64,000 bases of DNA from Fluviicola sp. (GCF_029266855.1 NZ_JAQSWB010000007.1:1-64000); one strand, 5' to 3'; shown: positions 33,424-44,387, numbered from the stretch's first letter. Translations and numbers: made by a program. The notes: a model not told the origin generated them from the letters alone.

Positions 33424-34110
33424 CTATTCGTTATTCGGTGCTAAAAATTTATAGAGTAATCCGGCGATGATTGCTCCTGCGATCGGTGCCACCCAGAATA
33501 ACCAAAGCTGTTCAAAAGCCCATCCCTGTACAAATAGAGCCTGACTGGTACTCCTTGCCGGATTCACAGACGTATTGGTAACAGGAATACTGATCAAATG
33601 AATTAAAGTCAATCCCAAACCAATTGCAATTCCGGCAAAACCGGCTGATGCTCTTTTGTGTGTCGCTCCTAAAATGATAATTAAAAACAGAAAGGTCATC
33701 ACTACTTCAGTGATTAGTGCCGATTGCATACTGTATCTGCCAGGAGAATGATCACCGTAACCATTTGCTGCGAATCCCCCCAGTTCAAACCCTGGTTTTC
33801 CGCTTGCGATCAGATATAGGATTCCTGCTCCGGCAATTCCTCCCAATACTTGTGAGGCAATATAAGGAAACACCTCTTTGGCTTCAAATCTTCCCCCGAC
33901 CCATAATCCGATTGTAACAGCCGGATTCAGATGACAGCCTGAAATATGGCCGATTGCATATGCCATTGTCAACACAGTTAACCCAAAAGCAATGGAAACT
34001 CCTACAAATCCAATTCCAAGTTCCGGATAACCGGCTGCCAAAACAGCACTTCCGCAACCTCCCAGCACTAACCAAAAGGTTCCGATAAATTCAGCGATTA
34101 ATTTCTTCAT
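33424..34110 (-). CDS. aqpZ: Aquaporin Z
   Basis: A 228-residue six-helix channel. Both NPA boxes are present: NPA at 62-64 (HLNPAVT) and NPA at 183-185 (SVNPARS). The selectivity filter positions F42, H171, T180 and R186 match AqpZ, so it should be a water channel and not a glycerol facilitator. It is a single gene, leftward, upstream of the gldA-aqpZ shared terminator. Confidence 0.94.
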   Translation of the reverse strand: MKKLIAEFIGTFWLVLGGCGSAVLAAGYPELGIGFVGVSIAFGLTVLTMAYAIGHISGCHLNPAVTIGLWVGGRFEAKEVFPYIASQVLGGIAGAGILYLIASGKPGFELGGFAANGYGDHSPGRYSMQSALITEVVMTFLFLIIILGATHKRASAGFAGIAIGLGLTLIHLISIPVTNTSVNPARSTSQALFVQGWAFEQLWLFWVAPIAGAIIAGLLYKFLAPNNE

Positions 34111-34191
34111 AAATAGCGTTTATAGTTAACACCCGTTTCAGTGTAAAACAAGTTAGATAAATATAAACTTTTTGTTCAGGAAAACAACACC

Positions 34192-34854
34192 TTATACCGT
34201 AACCGGTTTCTCCCCCAGTATTTTACGGGCCAAATAATGCATTACGTAGATCAAAGGGGTAAGACAAACCGCGATAAGCAATTTGGTCAAATAACCGGTA
34301 ATTGCTAAAACGAGCACCATTTTTAAAGGATACGCTCCGGAAAGGTATAAGCCAATGATTGCAACAATAAACGAATCTACTAATTGAGAAACCACTGTTG
34401 AACCTGTACTTCTCAGCCAAATCATCCTTCCTTTGGTTAGTTTGTTGAAAAAGTGAAAGAGTTGAACATCCAGTAATTGGGATACAATAAACGCACAGAT
34501 ACTTCCGACCATGATCCAAAGAGAACCTCCGAATGCCTTGGCAAATTCTTCATCAGACAACCAGGAGCCTTCCGAAGTGGGAAGTTTAACAGCCACAAAC
34601 ACAATTAGAAAGCAAAATGCGATCAACCCGCTTGTAATCCAGCTTAACCTGCGGACAGCCTGCTTTCCGAAATACTCATTCATGACATCTGTTAAGAGAA
34701 AAACTACCGGCCAGGGTACAATTCCTGCGATCATGGGAGCTAAATACGGTCCCATGTAAACAAGCTTTGCCGAAATCAATTCAGCAACTATGGCACTGGT
34801 GATGAAAATTCCTGCCATCACCATAAACGCTATTTCTTTTCGTGTTTGAAGCAT
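34192..34854 (-). CDS. yhhQ: Queuosine precursor transporter, YhhQ/VUT family
   Basis: A 220-residue membrane protein with about six helices. ISAKLVYMGPYLAPMIAG, LTDVMNEYFGKQAVRRLSW and the STVVSQLVDSFIVAIIGLY block are typical of YhhQ. The family imports queuine precursors such as preQ0 and preQ1 for tRNA modification. No que genes are in the window. It stands alone, divergent from tyrS. Confidence 0.92.
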   Translation of the reverse strand: MLQTRKEIAFMVMAGIFITSAIVAELISAKLVYMGPYLAPMIAGIVPWPVVFLLTDVMNEYFGKQAVRRLSWITSGLIAFCFLIVFVAVKLPTSEGSWLSDEEFAKAFGGSLWIMVGSICAFIVSQLLDVQLFHFFNKLTKGRMIWLRSTGSTVVSQLVDSFIVAIIGLYLSGAYPLKMVLVLAITGYLTKLLIAVCLTPLIYVMHYLARKILGEKPVTV

Positions 34855-34928
34855 GGTCGAAGATACTACATTTGCGGTTTCTTGTATCCCGTTCTTTTAA
34901 ACTTCGTCCTAAAAAGAGGAATAATCCC

Positions 34929-34936
34929 TATTTTTG
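34929..34936 (+). promoter_or_regulatory. -7 box TATTTTTG for tyrS
   Basis: Plus-strand TAnnTTTG match giving a leader of about 45 bases. A second box (TACATTTG) is at 34867-34874. Confidence 0.5.
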
Positions 34937-34989
34937 CGCAATAAATAAGTAACCCCGACGATAAATACCGGGATATCAAAAAAAGACAC

Positions 34990-36270
34990 ATGAAAAAGAA
35001 TGTCATTGAAGAATTAAGATGGAGAGGAATGGTGCAAGATATCATGCCCGGGTTGGAAGAACAACTGCTTAAGGAAATGACTTCTGGTTATGTAGGCTTT
35101 GACCCTACTTCAGACTCACTGCACGTAGGAAATTTACTTCCGATTATGTTATTGAAACATTTTCAGCTTGCCGGCCATAAACCATATACATTGGTGGGTG
35201 GTGCAACCGGAATGGTTGGAGATCCGTCCGGGAAATCTGCAGAACGCAATTTACTGGATGAAAAAACACTGAATCACAACGTGGCTTGTTTTGAGAAACA
35301 ATTGCGTAAGTTCCTTGAATTTGAGGAAGGTGAAAACAAAGCTGAACTGGTAAATAATTTTGACTGGATGCGGCATTTTTCGTTCCTGGAATTCATCCGT
35401 GACGTTGGAAAACACATTACAGTGAATTACATGAGTGCAAAGGATTCTGTCAAAAAACGGATCGAAACGGGAATTTCATTTACTGAATTTTCCTACCAAT
35501 TGATACAGGGATACGATTTTTTGCATTTATACAGAACCAACAATGTAAAAGTCCAGTTCGGAGGTTCCGACCAATGGGGGAACATTACAACAGGAACCGA
35601 ATTAGTTCGCAAAATTGCAGGTGGTGAAGCCTATGCTTTTACCTGTCCGTTATTGACAAAAGCAGATGGCGGGAAGTTTGGAAAAACCGAATCCGGAACA
35701 GTTTGGTTGGACCCGGAAAAAACTAGTCCGTATGCCTTCTACCAGTTTTGGCTAAACGCTTCCGATGAAGATGCTTCCAAACTGATACGTTTCTACACTT
35801 TGAAAACAAAAGAGGAAATTGAAGCAATTGAGAAGGAACACGCTGAAGCTCCGCATTTACGAACCTTACAAAAAGCCATTGCTGACGAAGTAACGATCCG
35901 GGTGCACGGAAAAGAAGCATTGGAAATGGCCATTGCAGCTTCCAATATTTTATTCGGGAAATCAACTTCTGAAGATTTGAAAAAACTGTCCAATGATACT
36001 TTCTTAAGCATTTTTGATGGAGTTCCCATGGCAACAATTAAGCGTGCGGAGTTAAGTGAAGGAATTAGTATTGTTGACCTACTTGCTTCTAAAACCGGAT
36101 TCTTACCATCAAACGGAGAAGCAAAACGCGAATTAAAGGCAAATGCCATTTCATTGAATAAAGATAAAGTCGGTGAAGGAACCCTGGTTGGACCAAGCGA
36201 TTTAATCAATGAAAAATTCATCCTTTTGGGTAAAGGAAAAAAGAATAATTACATTGTAATAGTAGAATAA
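34990..36270 (+). CDS. tyrS: Tyrosyl-tRNA synthetase
   Basis: A 426-residue class I synthetase. [16 protein letters not shown] carries the HIGH-type motif HVGN (45-48), [14 protein letters not shown] binds tyrosine, KFGKTESG is the KMSKS-type loop (about 230-237), and the carboxy domain has an S4-like RNA-binding part ([21 protein letters not shown]). It charges tRNA-Tyr. It is monocistronic, ending at a strong bidirectional terminator. Confidence 0.96.
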   Translation: MKKNVIEELRWRGMVQDIMPGLEEQLLKEMTSGYVGFDPTSDSLHVGNLLPIMLLKHFQLAGHKPYTLVGGATGMVGDPSGKSAERNLLDEKTLNHNVACFEKQLRKFLEFEEGENKAELVNNFDWMRHFSFLEFIRDVGKHITVNYMSAKDSVKKRIETGISFTEFSYQLIQGYDFLHLYRTNNVKVQFGGSDQWGNITTGTELVRKIAGGEAYAFTCPLLTKADGGKFGKTESGTVWLDPEKTSPYAFYQFWLNASDEDASKLIRFYTLKTKEEIEAIEKEHAEAPHLRTLQKAIADEVTIRVHGKEALEMAIAASNILFGKSTSEDLKKLSNDTFLSIFDGVPMATIKRAELSEGISIVDLLASKTGFLPSNGEAKRELKANAISLNKDKVGEGTLVGPSDLINEKFILLGKGKKNNYIVIVE

Positions 36271-36283
36271 AAAATTCAAAATA

Positions 36284-36317
36284 AAATATGGGACGTGTTA
36301 CATAACGTCCCATATTT
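36284..36317. terminator. Bidirectional terminator between tyrS and transglutaminase-like gene
   Basis: AAATATGGGACGT pairs perfectly with ACGTCCCATATTT (13 bp, loop of eight). The right arm runs into the stop codon of the converging gene. Confidence 0.85.
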
Positions 36318-38358
36318 ATCTTGGCCTGCTTCCAAGCGTTTTTTCAAAAAACTCTTCCGTCTTTTCAGTCGACTTCAAAATTTTATCGAACATTTCATCT
36401 GTGCGTTTCCTGTTTTTTTCCAGGACTTCAAAATTGTGTTCCGCATTTTTCTCTTTGAATTCCTTTTCCTTTTCGAGATTTTTCTGGATTGTATGATAAT
36501 GACCTTCGTAATAATCTTCCAGTCTCATCAATTCCGCACGATCTCCGCCAAAGGTTCTCAAATCGGTTTCCATTAGTGCAAGTACCTGGTAATTTAAAGA
36601 GTTCAGGTATTTGTTCATTTCAGCAAATTTGTAATTCGGATTTTTCTTTGCGTAATTTTTCAATCCGGTAGAGCCTCTCTTAATTAATTTCTCCAGGACT
36701 TTATATTCCTTATTGATTTCTGCAGGATACATCAGGGAATCGAAGGTTTCTTTATGAAAGCGGTATAAACCTGTTAATCCATCAGCAATTTGCGAATCAT
36801 ACAGGATAATGGAATCACTATAATAAATCGGCGCAGAATTAAGTATCTGAAGATTGGTGTAGCTCATTTCATAAGCGACCTTTAATAATTTAAACCGGTC
36901 TTCAAACGTTTTATCCGTATGTGCCAATTCATTCCAATCTTTTCTTAAGCTGTCTATTTTCAAAATAGAATAAAACAAACTGTCTTTCCATTTACTAAAT
37001 GCCGGTGGAACCAATGTGGAATCAAAGTTAACAGGAGTGCTGTAGCTGCTTGACTCCATCAACAATTTTCCCATTTTTTCCCTGACAGACTCGATTCCTT
37101 TCGAAATTTTAGATTTTTCTTTCTCTAATTGAGAAACATTTTTCTTTTGTTCCGAAAGGACCTTTTTCACCATACTGCCAGCAGCTTTATCAGTTGTTTT
37201 GAAAATTTTTGTTTCGACGGAAATGATCCGCTTACTGATGGCATGTGCTGTTTTATTGATTTTCTTTGCGGTTTTACTGTAAAGTGCTACACTGTCATTA
37301 ATATCTCTCAGGTTTGCAAAGTCTTCATGCAGGTGATCCTTTTCAATTATTTCAAAGGACTTTCTGAACTTATCGTTCAAATGCAAGCCTAAATAATTAT
37401 AATGATGCACAGTCATGGAACTATAATTAACCGGATTAAATTTCAATCCGTCTTTGGCCACCTTAATCCACTTGTCATTCAGGTTTAAGGAACTGTATTC
37501 GGAAACATAACTCTCAAAATCAAGCGGCTTTCCCTTTTCACGTTCAAGAATAGTATCCCAATTCTTTGTTCTCCTTGTGAAATCTTCCATGGAAACTGGA
37601 TACTCTCTCAATTGAAATTCTGGTTGTGACGGTAAATGCGACTGGACGAATAAATCAGGTTCAACCATGAAACTTTCCAGGGACGGATAGCGGACAAAAC
37701 CAATACTTGATTTGTATGATCCGCGCATTTTCTCAGCTTTTTCCGCCTTTTTTTTATCCTTTTTATCCCATTTAAACTGTTTAACCTTCTTCCGTTTTTC
37801 TTTTCCTATCTTTCCAAGCTTCTTCTGTCTTTTCAGCGCAATTTTTTCCTTTTTGAGTAAATCCTCCTTGTACTTTGGAATTCGGCCGATGTAACCTGCA
37901 TCCCAAGTCGGGTCACACAAATACCATTTACGGTCAACTTTGAAAGCAACCCATTCGTGGTCCGAACTTGCTATCAATGGAATCGAATCTGACAGAAATT
38001 GAGCTGTGTACCCTTCAACTGTAGTAGCTTCTATTCCGGCATTTTTTAAAAGCTCAACAGTTAAAGCACTGTACCCCTGACACACGGTGCTTTTTGCCTT
38101 CAAGACAGCACCAGCCGACTTATATTCCAATGGCTTGCCATTTTCAATTGACTTGTAATCATATGAAACATTATGCGTTACCCACTGATAAATATGAACA
38201 GCTTTTGAGCTATCATCAACAAGATTCTTCGTAAGATATGCACTTAGAGCTTTTGTAGTCTTTTGAGATTCTTTGGGAACTTTTAAAAATTCGATTTTTT
38301 CCTGACCATTCAGGGAGTACCCCAGGAGAAGGAGAATAATTAGGCAGTAAGACTTCAT
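36316..38358 (-). CDS. Secreted transglutaminase-like protein with long coiled-coil region
   Basis: A 680-residue protein with a signal peptide (MKSYCLIILLLLGYSLNGQ). A transglutaminase/protease-like core spans about 45-160: C93 in STVCQGYS, H134 in DHEWVAF and D149 in CDPTWDAG form the Cys-His-Asp triad. A very basic stretch (about 175-215, KKEKIALKRQKK and the like) follows. The remainder is charged, helical and coiled-coil-like to the end. Such proteins may act as peptidases or crosslinkers in the periplasm or on the surface; substrate unknown. A promoter box TACCTTTG lies at 38385-38392. It is separate from the kinase genes upstream. Confidence 0.8.
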   Translation of the reverse strand: MKSYCLIILLLLGYSLNGQEKIEFLKVPKESQKTTKALSAYLTKNLVDDSSKAVHIYQWVTHNVSYDYKSIENGKPLEYKSAGAVLKAKSTVCQGYSALTVELLKNAGIEATTVEGYTAQFLSDSIPLIASSDHEWVAFKVDRKWYLCDPTWDAGYIGRIPKYKEDLLKKEKIALKRQKKLGKIGKEKRKKVKQFKWDKKDKKKAEKAEKMRGSYKSSIGFVRYPSLESFMVEPDLFVQSHLPSQPEFQLREYPVSMEDFTRRTKNWDTILEREKGKPLDFESYVSEYSSLNLNDKWIKVAKDGLKFNPVNYSSMTVHHYNYLGLHLNDKFRKSFEIIEKDHLHEDFANLRDINDSVALYSKTAKKINKTAHAISKRIISVETKIFKTTDKAAGSMVKKVLSEQKKNVSQLEKEKSKISKGIESVREKMGKLLMESSSYSTPVNFDSTLVPPAFSKWKDSLFYSILKIDSLRKDWNELAHTDKTFEDRFKLLKVAYEMSYTNLQILNSAPIYYSDSIILYDSQIADGLTGLYRFHKETFDSLMYPAEINKEYKVLEKLIKRGSTGLKNYAKKNPNYKFAEMNKYLNSLNYQVLALMETDLRTFGGDRAELMRLEDYYEGHYHTIQKNLEKEKEFKEKNAEHNFEVLEKNRKRTDEMFDKILKSTEKTEEFFEKTLGSRPR

Positions 38359-38384
38359 TATAAAGGTTTCTTTTTTCTAAGATG

Positions 38385-38392
38385 CAAAGGTA
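38385..38392 (-). promoter_or_regulatory. -7 box TACCTTTG for the transglutaminase-like gene
   Basis: Minus-strand TAnnTTTG match, 26 bases before the ATG at 38358. Confidence 0.6.
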
Positions 38393-38444
38393 TTGCTTTT
38401 TTTTAACTAAAGGTTTAAATCACCGGATTGTAAAGTGAGTCTAT

Positions 38445-41438
38445 TTAATCCCTGACAAGAATCGGAATGGAGATCACTACTTTGGTTCCTTTCGGATTTC
38501 CGTTCTCATCCTTCAGGCTTTCAATTGAAAAATCAAATTCCGACTGATACCTTTCTTTGAACAAACTCAATCTTTCAGAAGTAATTTGTGTTCCATACGA
38601 TTTGTGTCCAGGATCTTTTACATTTGGATTGCTCCTGATATAGCCTACTCCATTGTCTACCACCTCAACAATCAGTTTAACATCATTGATCTGTTTAAAA
38701 TTCAGATCTATTCGCCCTCCTTTTTCTAGTCCTTTAAAACCATGAAGAATTGCGTTTTCGGCAAATGGCTGGATTAGCATCGGGGGAATAAATTTGTTTA
38801 ATTCTTCTTTTGACAAGGAAATCTCAAAATAAAATTCAAACCTGTTTTTAAAACGCATCTGCTCTAATTCAAGGTACATTTGCAAAGAATCTATCTCTTT
38901 CTGAATACTGATTTCCGTTTCTCTTGAGTTGGTAAGAGTCAGGCGGATCAGCTTCGACAACTTCAACAAATACCGTTCCGCCAGGTCATTTTCGTTGTAT
39001 AATAAAAAGCTTTGGATGGAGTTGAGGGCATTGAAGATAAAGTGCGGATTCATCTGTGCCAAAAGGGCTTTTTGCTCCAATAATTCCATGTCCCTTTGAA
39101 CTTTATTTCTACGATGTATTACTGTTATACGGTTTCTGAAGAACAGGAAACTAACAACCAAAATCACAAGCACAATCAATCCCGTAAACCACCAGGTAGA
39201 ATAGAAGGGCGGAGAAATAGAAAAGCGGGATAGAATATACGGGGCGCTCCACAATCCCACTTCGTTTTCATATTGGATTTCCAGTTCATACGATTCAAAT
39301 GACGGATTGATCAGTATTAACTCCCCATTATTTCCGGCAGACCATGGATCTGTATTTCGAAAACGATATCTATATGGTTGCGTACGCAACGATTTGTAGT
39401 TTGTCGTTTGAAGTAAAAAACGAATCACTTTTTGGGATGCATTAAATTCCATTCCATCCCGAAAATTAGCGAGCTGCTTTCCATCCGCAAAAACAGATTG
39501 AATTTGGATCTGGCCTAAAAATGAGCCTGCATTCCAAACATAAGAATCCGGTACAAGTGTTATTCCGCTCCGGGTTCCAATATAAACTCCATCCTTATTG
39601 GTATAAATACAATTCACTTCAGAAGAAACTAAGCCGGTTAACTTGGTCAAATTAACAATGCTGATTGAATTGGTTTTGGATTTTGTGATTTTTGAAACCC
39701 CCTTATTAGTCCCCACATAAATTTTTCCATCCTTGTCAATATGCAGCGTATTGAGTTGATTCGAAAGCAAACCATCTTCCAGTTGGATTCTTCTCACTAC
39801 CTTCCCATCTTTCAAAAAGAAGAGTCCCTTAGACTTGGTAGCAATCACCACTCCCCAATCCTTGTGAAATGCTAAACCGGTTATTGTAACACGACTAAAA
39901 TCAGGAGGAAGTTTTACTTTTTCAAACTCCTTATTATTCACTTTAAATAATCCGGTAGAGGATCCGGCATACATTCGTCCTTTATCATCGTGCACTAATG
40001 TCTTAAAAAAATGAGGCACATATTTCTTGGGGTTATAAACTTCTCTGCCACCAATAATGACTTCATGTTTTTTGGTTTGTTTATCCACCTTCAACAAGGT
40101 TATATAAAGTCCGTAAAAATCTCCCTGTTTATTAACCGACCACCCTGCAAAACCGTCTAGTTGATAGCCCCAGCTTTCTTTAATGAAAGGATTGATTCCT
40201 TTATCCACCAGATTATTTAATAAAACCAACTTGTTATCCCAAACACCTATTGCGTGTATCCCTCCTTTCTTTTCCAAAATTTGAACCCCCGATCTGAGAT
40301 TATAGTACCCGAAAGAAGATGCATAATAGACCTCTTTCTTAATCCCGTTGATACAATAAATTGTATTCTGGTTCCTTGCATTACTCGGAATCCAATGGAC
40401 GATTTCCAAATTAGGGGTATAATAAACACCATCATCCAGTGTGGAAAACCAGTAACCTCCTTCATGATCCTTAGTAATAGAAGTGATTTGTTGATTCTTC
40501 AAATAACACGCATCCGGTTTTGTCAAATCTAAGCCTTTTTGTTTTTTATAGCGATAAGCCCCAAACAAAGTTGAAATCCATAATTCGCCACCCACATCAT
40601 ACATTCCGGTAATGCCTTCAAACTTTGCTCTGTTAGTCAGGTTATCCATATCAATTACCCAATCATTCACCAACAGGTAATCACGTTCATTGATTCTTTC
40701 AAGATTACACGTGATAACAGCTTCAAAATGGGTGTAATACTTTTCCTTTCCCTTAGCGGGAACCAAGCATATTTTCCGTGATTTCAGCATCTCCCATTTC
40801 AAACTCCCCCAAAAAAACCAGGTACCCCGGATGTCTGTATAAGTTCTAAAGCCCTTCATTTCAAGATCTTTCACCCTTCCTTTCGCATCAATTTTTGCGG
40901 ACCTGTATACTCCGGAATAGTATACATTATTTTCCTTATCAACCAAAAAATCTTTTATGGTATTAAAATCCCCATGATTAAGTTTAGCTAACTCGTTATT
41001 GTACTTATAAGGAATAATCCGATCCTCCTTCGGACTATAATAAGCCAGTGTTCCGTTGTATGCAAAAAACCAGACTCTTCCCAATTCATCTTCGTAAATT
41101 TTAAAAATCACATTATCCGGAAGGCCCTTTGATTTATCAAAAAGATGCAAGCGAAATCCATCGTACTTAACAACTCCATGATCCGTACAAAACCACATAT
41201 GTCCTTTCCGGTCCTCATGAACGTAATAAACCTCTGAACTCGGCAAACCATCATTTACAGAAATATTCGTATATGCAGGTTCCCACAAGTTTCTTTGAGT
41301 GAATGAATAGTATGCTGACAAGACTAAAAGTGTTGATAACCCAATTTGCTTCAAGAAGGAAGGGAATATACCGACCACAAGTTTCTTTGTATTCAAAATC
41401 CGTTCTTTCCCCCAATGGGTGTGGTGGATATCCAACAT
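38445..41438 (-). CDS. Propeller-domain LytS-type sensor histidine kinase (copy 2 of tandem pair)
   Basis: A 997-residue membrane sensor. After an amino-terminal hydrophobic segment (about 28-48), two-component-regulator propeller repeats fill about 60-640 (NDGLPSSEVYYVHEDRKGHMWF, DGLLSNQLNTLHIDKDGKIYVG), then a Y_Y_Y domain (about 640-745), one helix near 750-770, a coiled coil and a His_kinase domain. The phospho-acceptor is H799 in QMNPHFIFN; the ATPase part has MLIQPFAENAILHGF and VVDNGVGY. These kinases normally pair with LytTR regulators, none of which is in the window. It starts two bases after the first kinase. Confidence 0.9.
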   Translation of the reverse strand: MLDIHHTHWGKERILNTKKLVVGIFPSFLKQIGLSTLLVLSAYYSFTQRNLWEPAYTNISVNDGLPSSEVYYVHEDRKGHMWFCTDHGVVKYDGFRLHLFDKSKGLPDNVIFKIYEDELGRVWFFAYNGTLAYYSPKEDRIIPYKYNNELAKLNHGDFNTIKDFLVDKENNVYYSGVYRSAKIDAKGRVKDLEMKGFRTYTDIRGTWFFWGSLKWEMLKSRKICLVPAKGKEKYYTHFEAVITCNLERINERDYLLVNDWVIDMDNLTNRAKFEGITGMYDVGGELWISTLFGAYRYKKQKGLDLTKPDACYLKNQQITSITKDHEGGYWFSTLDDGVYYTPNLEIVHWIPSNARNQNTIYCINGIKKEVYYASSFGYYNLRSGVQILEKKGGIHAIGVWDNKLVLLNNLVDKGINPFIKESWGYQLDGFAGWSVNKQGDFYGLYITLLKVDKQTKKHEVIIGGREVYNPKKYVPHFFKTLVHDDKGRMYAGSSTGLFKVNNKEFEKVKLPPDFSRVTITGLAFHKDWGVVIATKSKGLFFLKDGKVVRRIQLEDGLLSNQLNTLHIDKDGKIYVGTNKGVSKITKSKTNSISIVNLTKLTGLVSSEVNCIYTNKDGVYIGTRSGITLVPDSYVWNAGSFLGQIQIQSVFADGKQLANFRDGMEFNASQKVIRFLLQTTNYKSLRTQPYRYRFRNTDPWSAGNNGELILINPSFESYELEIQYENEVGLWSAPYILSRFSISPPFYSTWWFTGLIVLVILVVSFLFFRNRITVIHRRNKVQRDMELLEQKALLAQMNPHFIFNALNSIQSFLLYNENDLAERYLLKLSKLIRLTLTNSRETEISIQKEIDSLQMYLELEQMRFKNRFEFYFEISLSKEELNKFIPPMLIQPFAENAILHGFKGLEKGGRIDLNFKQINDVKLIVEVVDNGVGYIRSNPNVKDPGHKSYGTQITSERLSLFKERYQSEFDFSIESLKDENGNPKGTKVVISIPILVRD

Positions 41439-41440
41439 AC

Positions 41441-44386
41441 TTATTCTTTATTAAAAACGGGAATAAATATGACAACTTTTGTTCCTTTTGATCTTCCTTG
41501 CTCACTCATTAAATTTTCAATTGCATAGTCAAATTCTGCATCATATTTTTCTCTGAACAAACTCAACCTTTCGGAGGTGATTTGCATTCCATGAGATTTA
41601 TGGCCTGAAAGCGGCTCGTTTTGAATCTTTGACGCATACCCAGTCCCATTATCGATCACTTCAACAACTAGCCTGTTATTAGCAAGCTCCCTAAAATTAA
41701 TTTCAAGTTTCCCTACCTCATCCAAACCTTTAAATCCATGAATGATTGAATTCTCCACAAAGGGTTGAATAAGCATCGGTGGAATATATCTCTGGAGTTC
41801 ATTATGAGAAAGCGAAATTGCAAATTCAAAATCGAAGCGGTTTTTAAATCTCATTTTTTCAAGCTCAATGTATTTTGTCAAAACATCTATTTCCTGTTTG
41901 ATAGTCACCTCACTTTCCCTTGAATTATTTAGGGTCATTCGAATCAGTTGGGAAAGCATCTGCAAATATTTTTCCGCCAAATCATTCTCATTATAAACCA
42001 GAAAACTTTGAATCGAATTTAAGGAGTTGAAAATAAAATGCGGATTCATTTGAGCCAGGAGAGCCTTCTGTTCCAGTTTTTCGATTTGACGTTTGTAATT
42101 TCGTTGCCTGTTTATTTGTATAACTCTGAATCTGAAGAACAAGAAAGCCAACAAAAAACTGGTCAACACCAAAAGCAGGTAAAACCATATTGTTTCAACA
42201 AATTTCGGGTGCTTTTGAATGTTTAAAACCCCGTATGGCTTTTGCCAAATTCCATTGTCACTCAGATAGGATAATTCCAAATAATAATCTCCAGAGGGTA
42301 AGTCATAAAAATCAATACTTCCGGAATTACCGTATGTCCATTTATCATTGGCAGATAAGCGGTATTTATATCGCTGACTGCCAAAACTTTTATAATTTGT
42401 CGAACGCAATTCGATACTGATCATTTTCGAACCACTGGCAAGCTCCAGGTTTCGGGATTCAGGGTAGGTGATTTTACCGTCTACAGCTATTTTTTTTACG
42501 GAAACTTGTTTTTTCAATGGATTAATCAAAAAACTCAGGTCTGAGGGGAATTTGGATAGTCCTTTTTTTGTAGCCAGGTAAACCTGATTTTCATGCAAAC
42601 AAATAGAATTCACTTCATTGGTTGCGAGCCCGTTCACATTCATAATATTATGAATCCGAACATATTTGTTTCCTATAAAAATCAATTTCGAAACACCACT
42701 GTTGGTAGCCACCCAACAGACTTTTCCGTTTTTCTCCAGATTAATTTTATTTACCTGGTCGCTTACCAAACCATTCGCACTGGTAATGTGGTGGGTGATC
42801 TTACCATTCTTGAAAAGGTAAACACCCTCTCCTCTTGTGGCAATAACCAAACCGAGCTCGTTTGAATACCTTACACATGAAACACGGTTTTTTCGAATGG
42901 CTTCCGGAAACATGGAATTATCCCACACCCCATTTTTCAAACAAAACAGCCCTTTTGAATTTCCCGTATATATAAGTCCTTCACTTGAGGAACATACAGT
43001 TTCAAAAAAATGATGTAAATTCTTATCGTATTTTTTTGACGCATAATAATTATAAAGCGTATCCAATTTTCCGTTCCTGTGAACACGAAGTACCAGGGAA
43101 GCACAAAGCAGCATACTTGTATCCTGCTCATTGAAATTATCATAATAATTAGGCACTCTCCAATACTTTTTTCCGCTTAAATCAATTGGAAGTTCTTTTC
43201 GGGTTATTGGTAGCAGGAGAATATTATCAAAGCGTGAAATAATGTTTCTTGAAATATGATTGGATGTAAGTATCGGAAAATGATCTTTTAGACGGAAAAT
43301 CCCTAAATGATTGGAATAAAAAATGTCTTCGTCAGCATCCACGATTACATTTGTTACATCTATTACTTTTGAATTTTCGAAAACAGAAATATTCTTCACA
43401 ATGGAGTTGGGCATGTATACAATCCCTTTGTCCAGCGTGGAAAACCAGAGTCCCTTTTCACGATCTTTGTAAACAGAAGAAACTTTGAATCCTTCTAAAA
43501 AATGTCGTCTCGGGGCTTTTGCCAGTCCATGTTTTTTTAAATTCTTCAGCTTATACGCACCATTAACCGTGGTGATCCATAAGTCTGCTCCAACCGGGAA
43601 ATAGCCAGTTACTCCGGGAAAATAAATAATATCCTTTGGATGGTCTAAATCATAAAAGCTATCCTGAATTCGCATTATTCTCACTCCCTGAAGAATCTTC
43701 AGTTCGGTCAAAAAACTCTGCATGTTCCGTTTATAGACCTCTTTGTTCTTTATAAAACGTTCAAATCGCCCGTTTTTCCGGATTACTGCCCTGAATGTTT
43801 CCGGATAAGTCAGGTTGACCAGTAGCAACTGAAATGTGACCTGATAAGATCCATTGACCAGGTTGAAGGTTATCGGATCTTTTTTGAAGGTTGATAACTG
43901 GCTTTTCCCTTTCGAATCAATTTTTAATATGCCATTATTTCCCGAACTAAAAAACACATTATCTTCCCGATCTACAGAAAAGGTTTTGTACGGATAAAGA
44001 TTATTCCCGATATAATTAGCTATCAAAGAATTGTATTTATACTTTACGACCCGGTGATTGTTATAATAACTCAACAGACCATTATAACTTACAAACCAGA
44101 TTCGTCCTTTGTAATCTTCGTAGATCCAAAAAACAACATTATCCGGAAGGCCGTTCTTTGTAGTAAGGACTTCCATGTGGAAACCGTCATATTTTACTAC
44201 TCCGCGATCTGTGCAAAACCAAATATATCCCTGTCGGTCCTGGTGAACAAAATAAGTTTCCGAACTCGGTAAGCCTTCTTTAGTCGAAAAGGTTTTGTAT
44301 GCAGGTTGCCAATCAATTTGCTGACCATACAAACTACCTGCAAAAAAGCAGATCAGCAATCCGAACAAAAACCTGCCAGCTCCCAT
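41441..44386 (-). CDS. Propeller-domain LytS-type sensor histidine kinase (copy 1 of tandem pair)
   Basis: A 981-residue sensor with a signal peptide (MGAGRFLFGLLICFFAGSLYGQ). It has propeller repeats (KEGLPSSETYFVHQDRQGYIWF; NGLVSDQVNKINLEKNGKVCWV), a Y_Y_Y domain, a helix near 730-750, a coiled coil, and H783 in QMNPHFIFN with MLIQPFVENSIIHGF. The kinase half is very similar to the downstream copy, while the sensor half has diverged more, as expected after duplication and change of ligand. The ATG lies one base after the truA stop, so transcription with truA is likely. Confidence 0.9.
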   Translation of the reverse strand: MGAGRFLFGLLICFFAGSLYGQQIDWQPAYKTFSTKEGLPSSETYFVHQDRQGYIWFCTDRGVVKYDGFHMEVLTTKNGLPDNVVFWIYEDYKGRIWFVSYNGLLSYYNNHRVVKYKYNSLIANYIGNNLYPYKTFSVDREDNVFFSSGNNGILKIDSKGKSQLSTFKKDPITFNLVNGSYQVTFQLLLVNLTYPETFRAVIRKNGRFERFIKNKEVYKRNMQSFLTELKILQGVRIMRIQDSFYDLDHPKDIIYFPGVTGYFPVGADLWITTVNGAYKLKNLKKHGLAKAPRRHFLEGFKVSSVYKDREKGLWFSTLDKGIVYMPNSIVKNISVFENSKVIDVTNVIVDADEDIFYSNHLGIFRLKDHFPILTSNHISRNIISRFDNILLLPITRKELPIDLSGKKYWRVPNYYDNFNEQDTSMLLCASLVLRVHRNGKLDTLYNYYASKKYDKNLHHFFETVCSSSEGLIYTGNSKGLFCLKNGVWDNSMFPEAIRKNRVSCVRYSNELGLVIATRGEGVYLFKNGKITHHITSANGLVSDQVNKINLEKNGKVCWVATNSGVSKLIFIGNKYVRIHNIMNVNGLATNEVNSICLHENQVYLATKKGLSKFPSDLSFLINPLKKQVSVKKIAVDGKITYPESRNLELASGSKMISIELRSTNYKSFGSQRYKYRLSANDKWTYGNSGSIDFYDLPSGDYYLELSYLSDNGIWQKPYGVLNIQKHPKFVETIWFYLLLVLTSFLLAFLFFRFRVIQINRQRNYKRQIEKLEQKALLAQMNPHFIFNSLNSIQSFLVYNENDLAEKYLQMLSQLIRMTLNNSRESEVTIKQEIDVLTKYIELEKMRFKNRFDFEFAISLSHNELQRYIPPMLIQPFVENSIIHGFKGLDEVGKLEINFRELANNRLVVEVIDNGTGYASKIQNEPLSGHKSHGMQITSERLSLFREKYDAEFDYAIENLMSEQGRSKGTKVVIFIPVFNKE

Positions 44387-44387
44387 A

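Noticed and set aside
36295-36576. A Phe-rich plus-strand frame opposite the transglutaminase-like gene
   Set aside because: It is an antisense shadow of Lys/Glu-rich coiled-coil codons.
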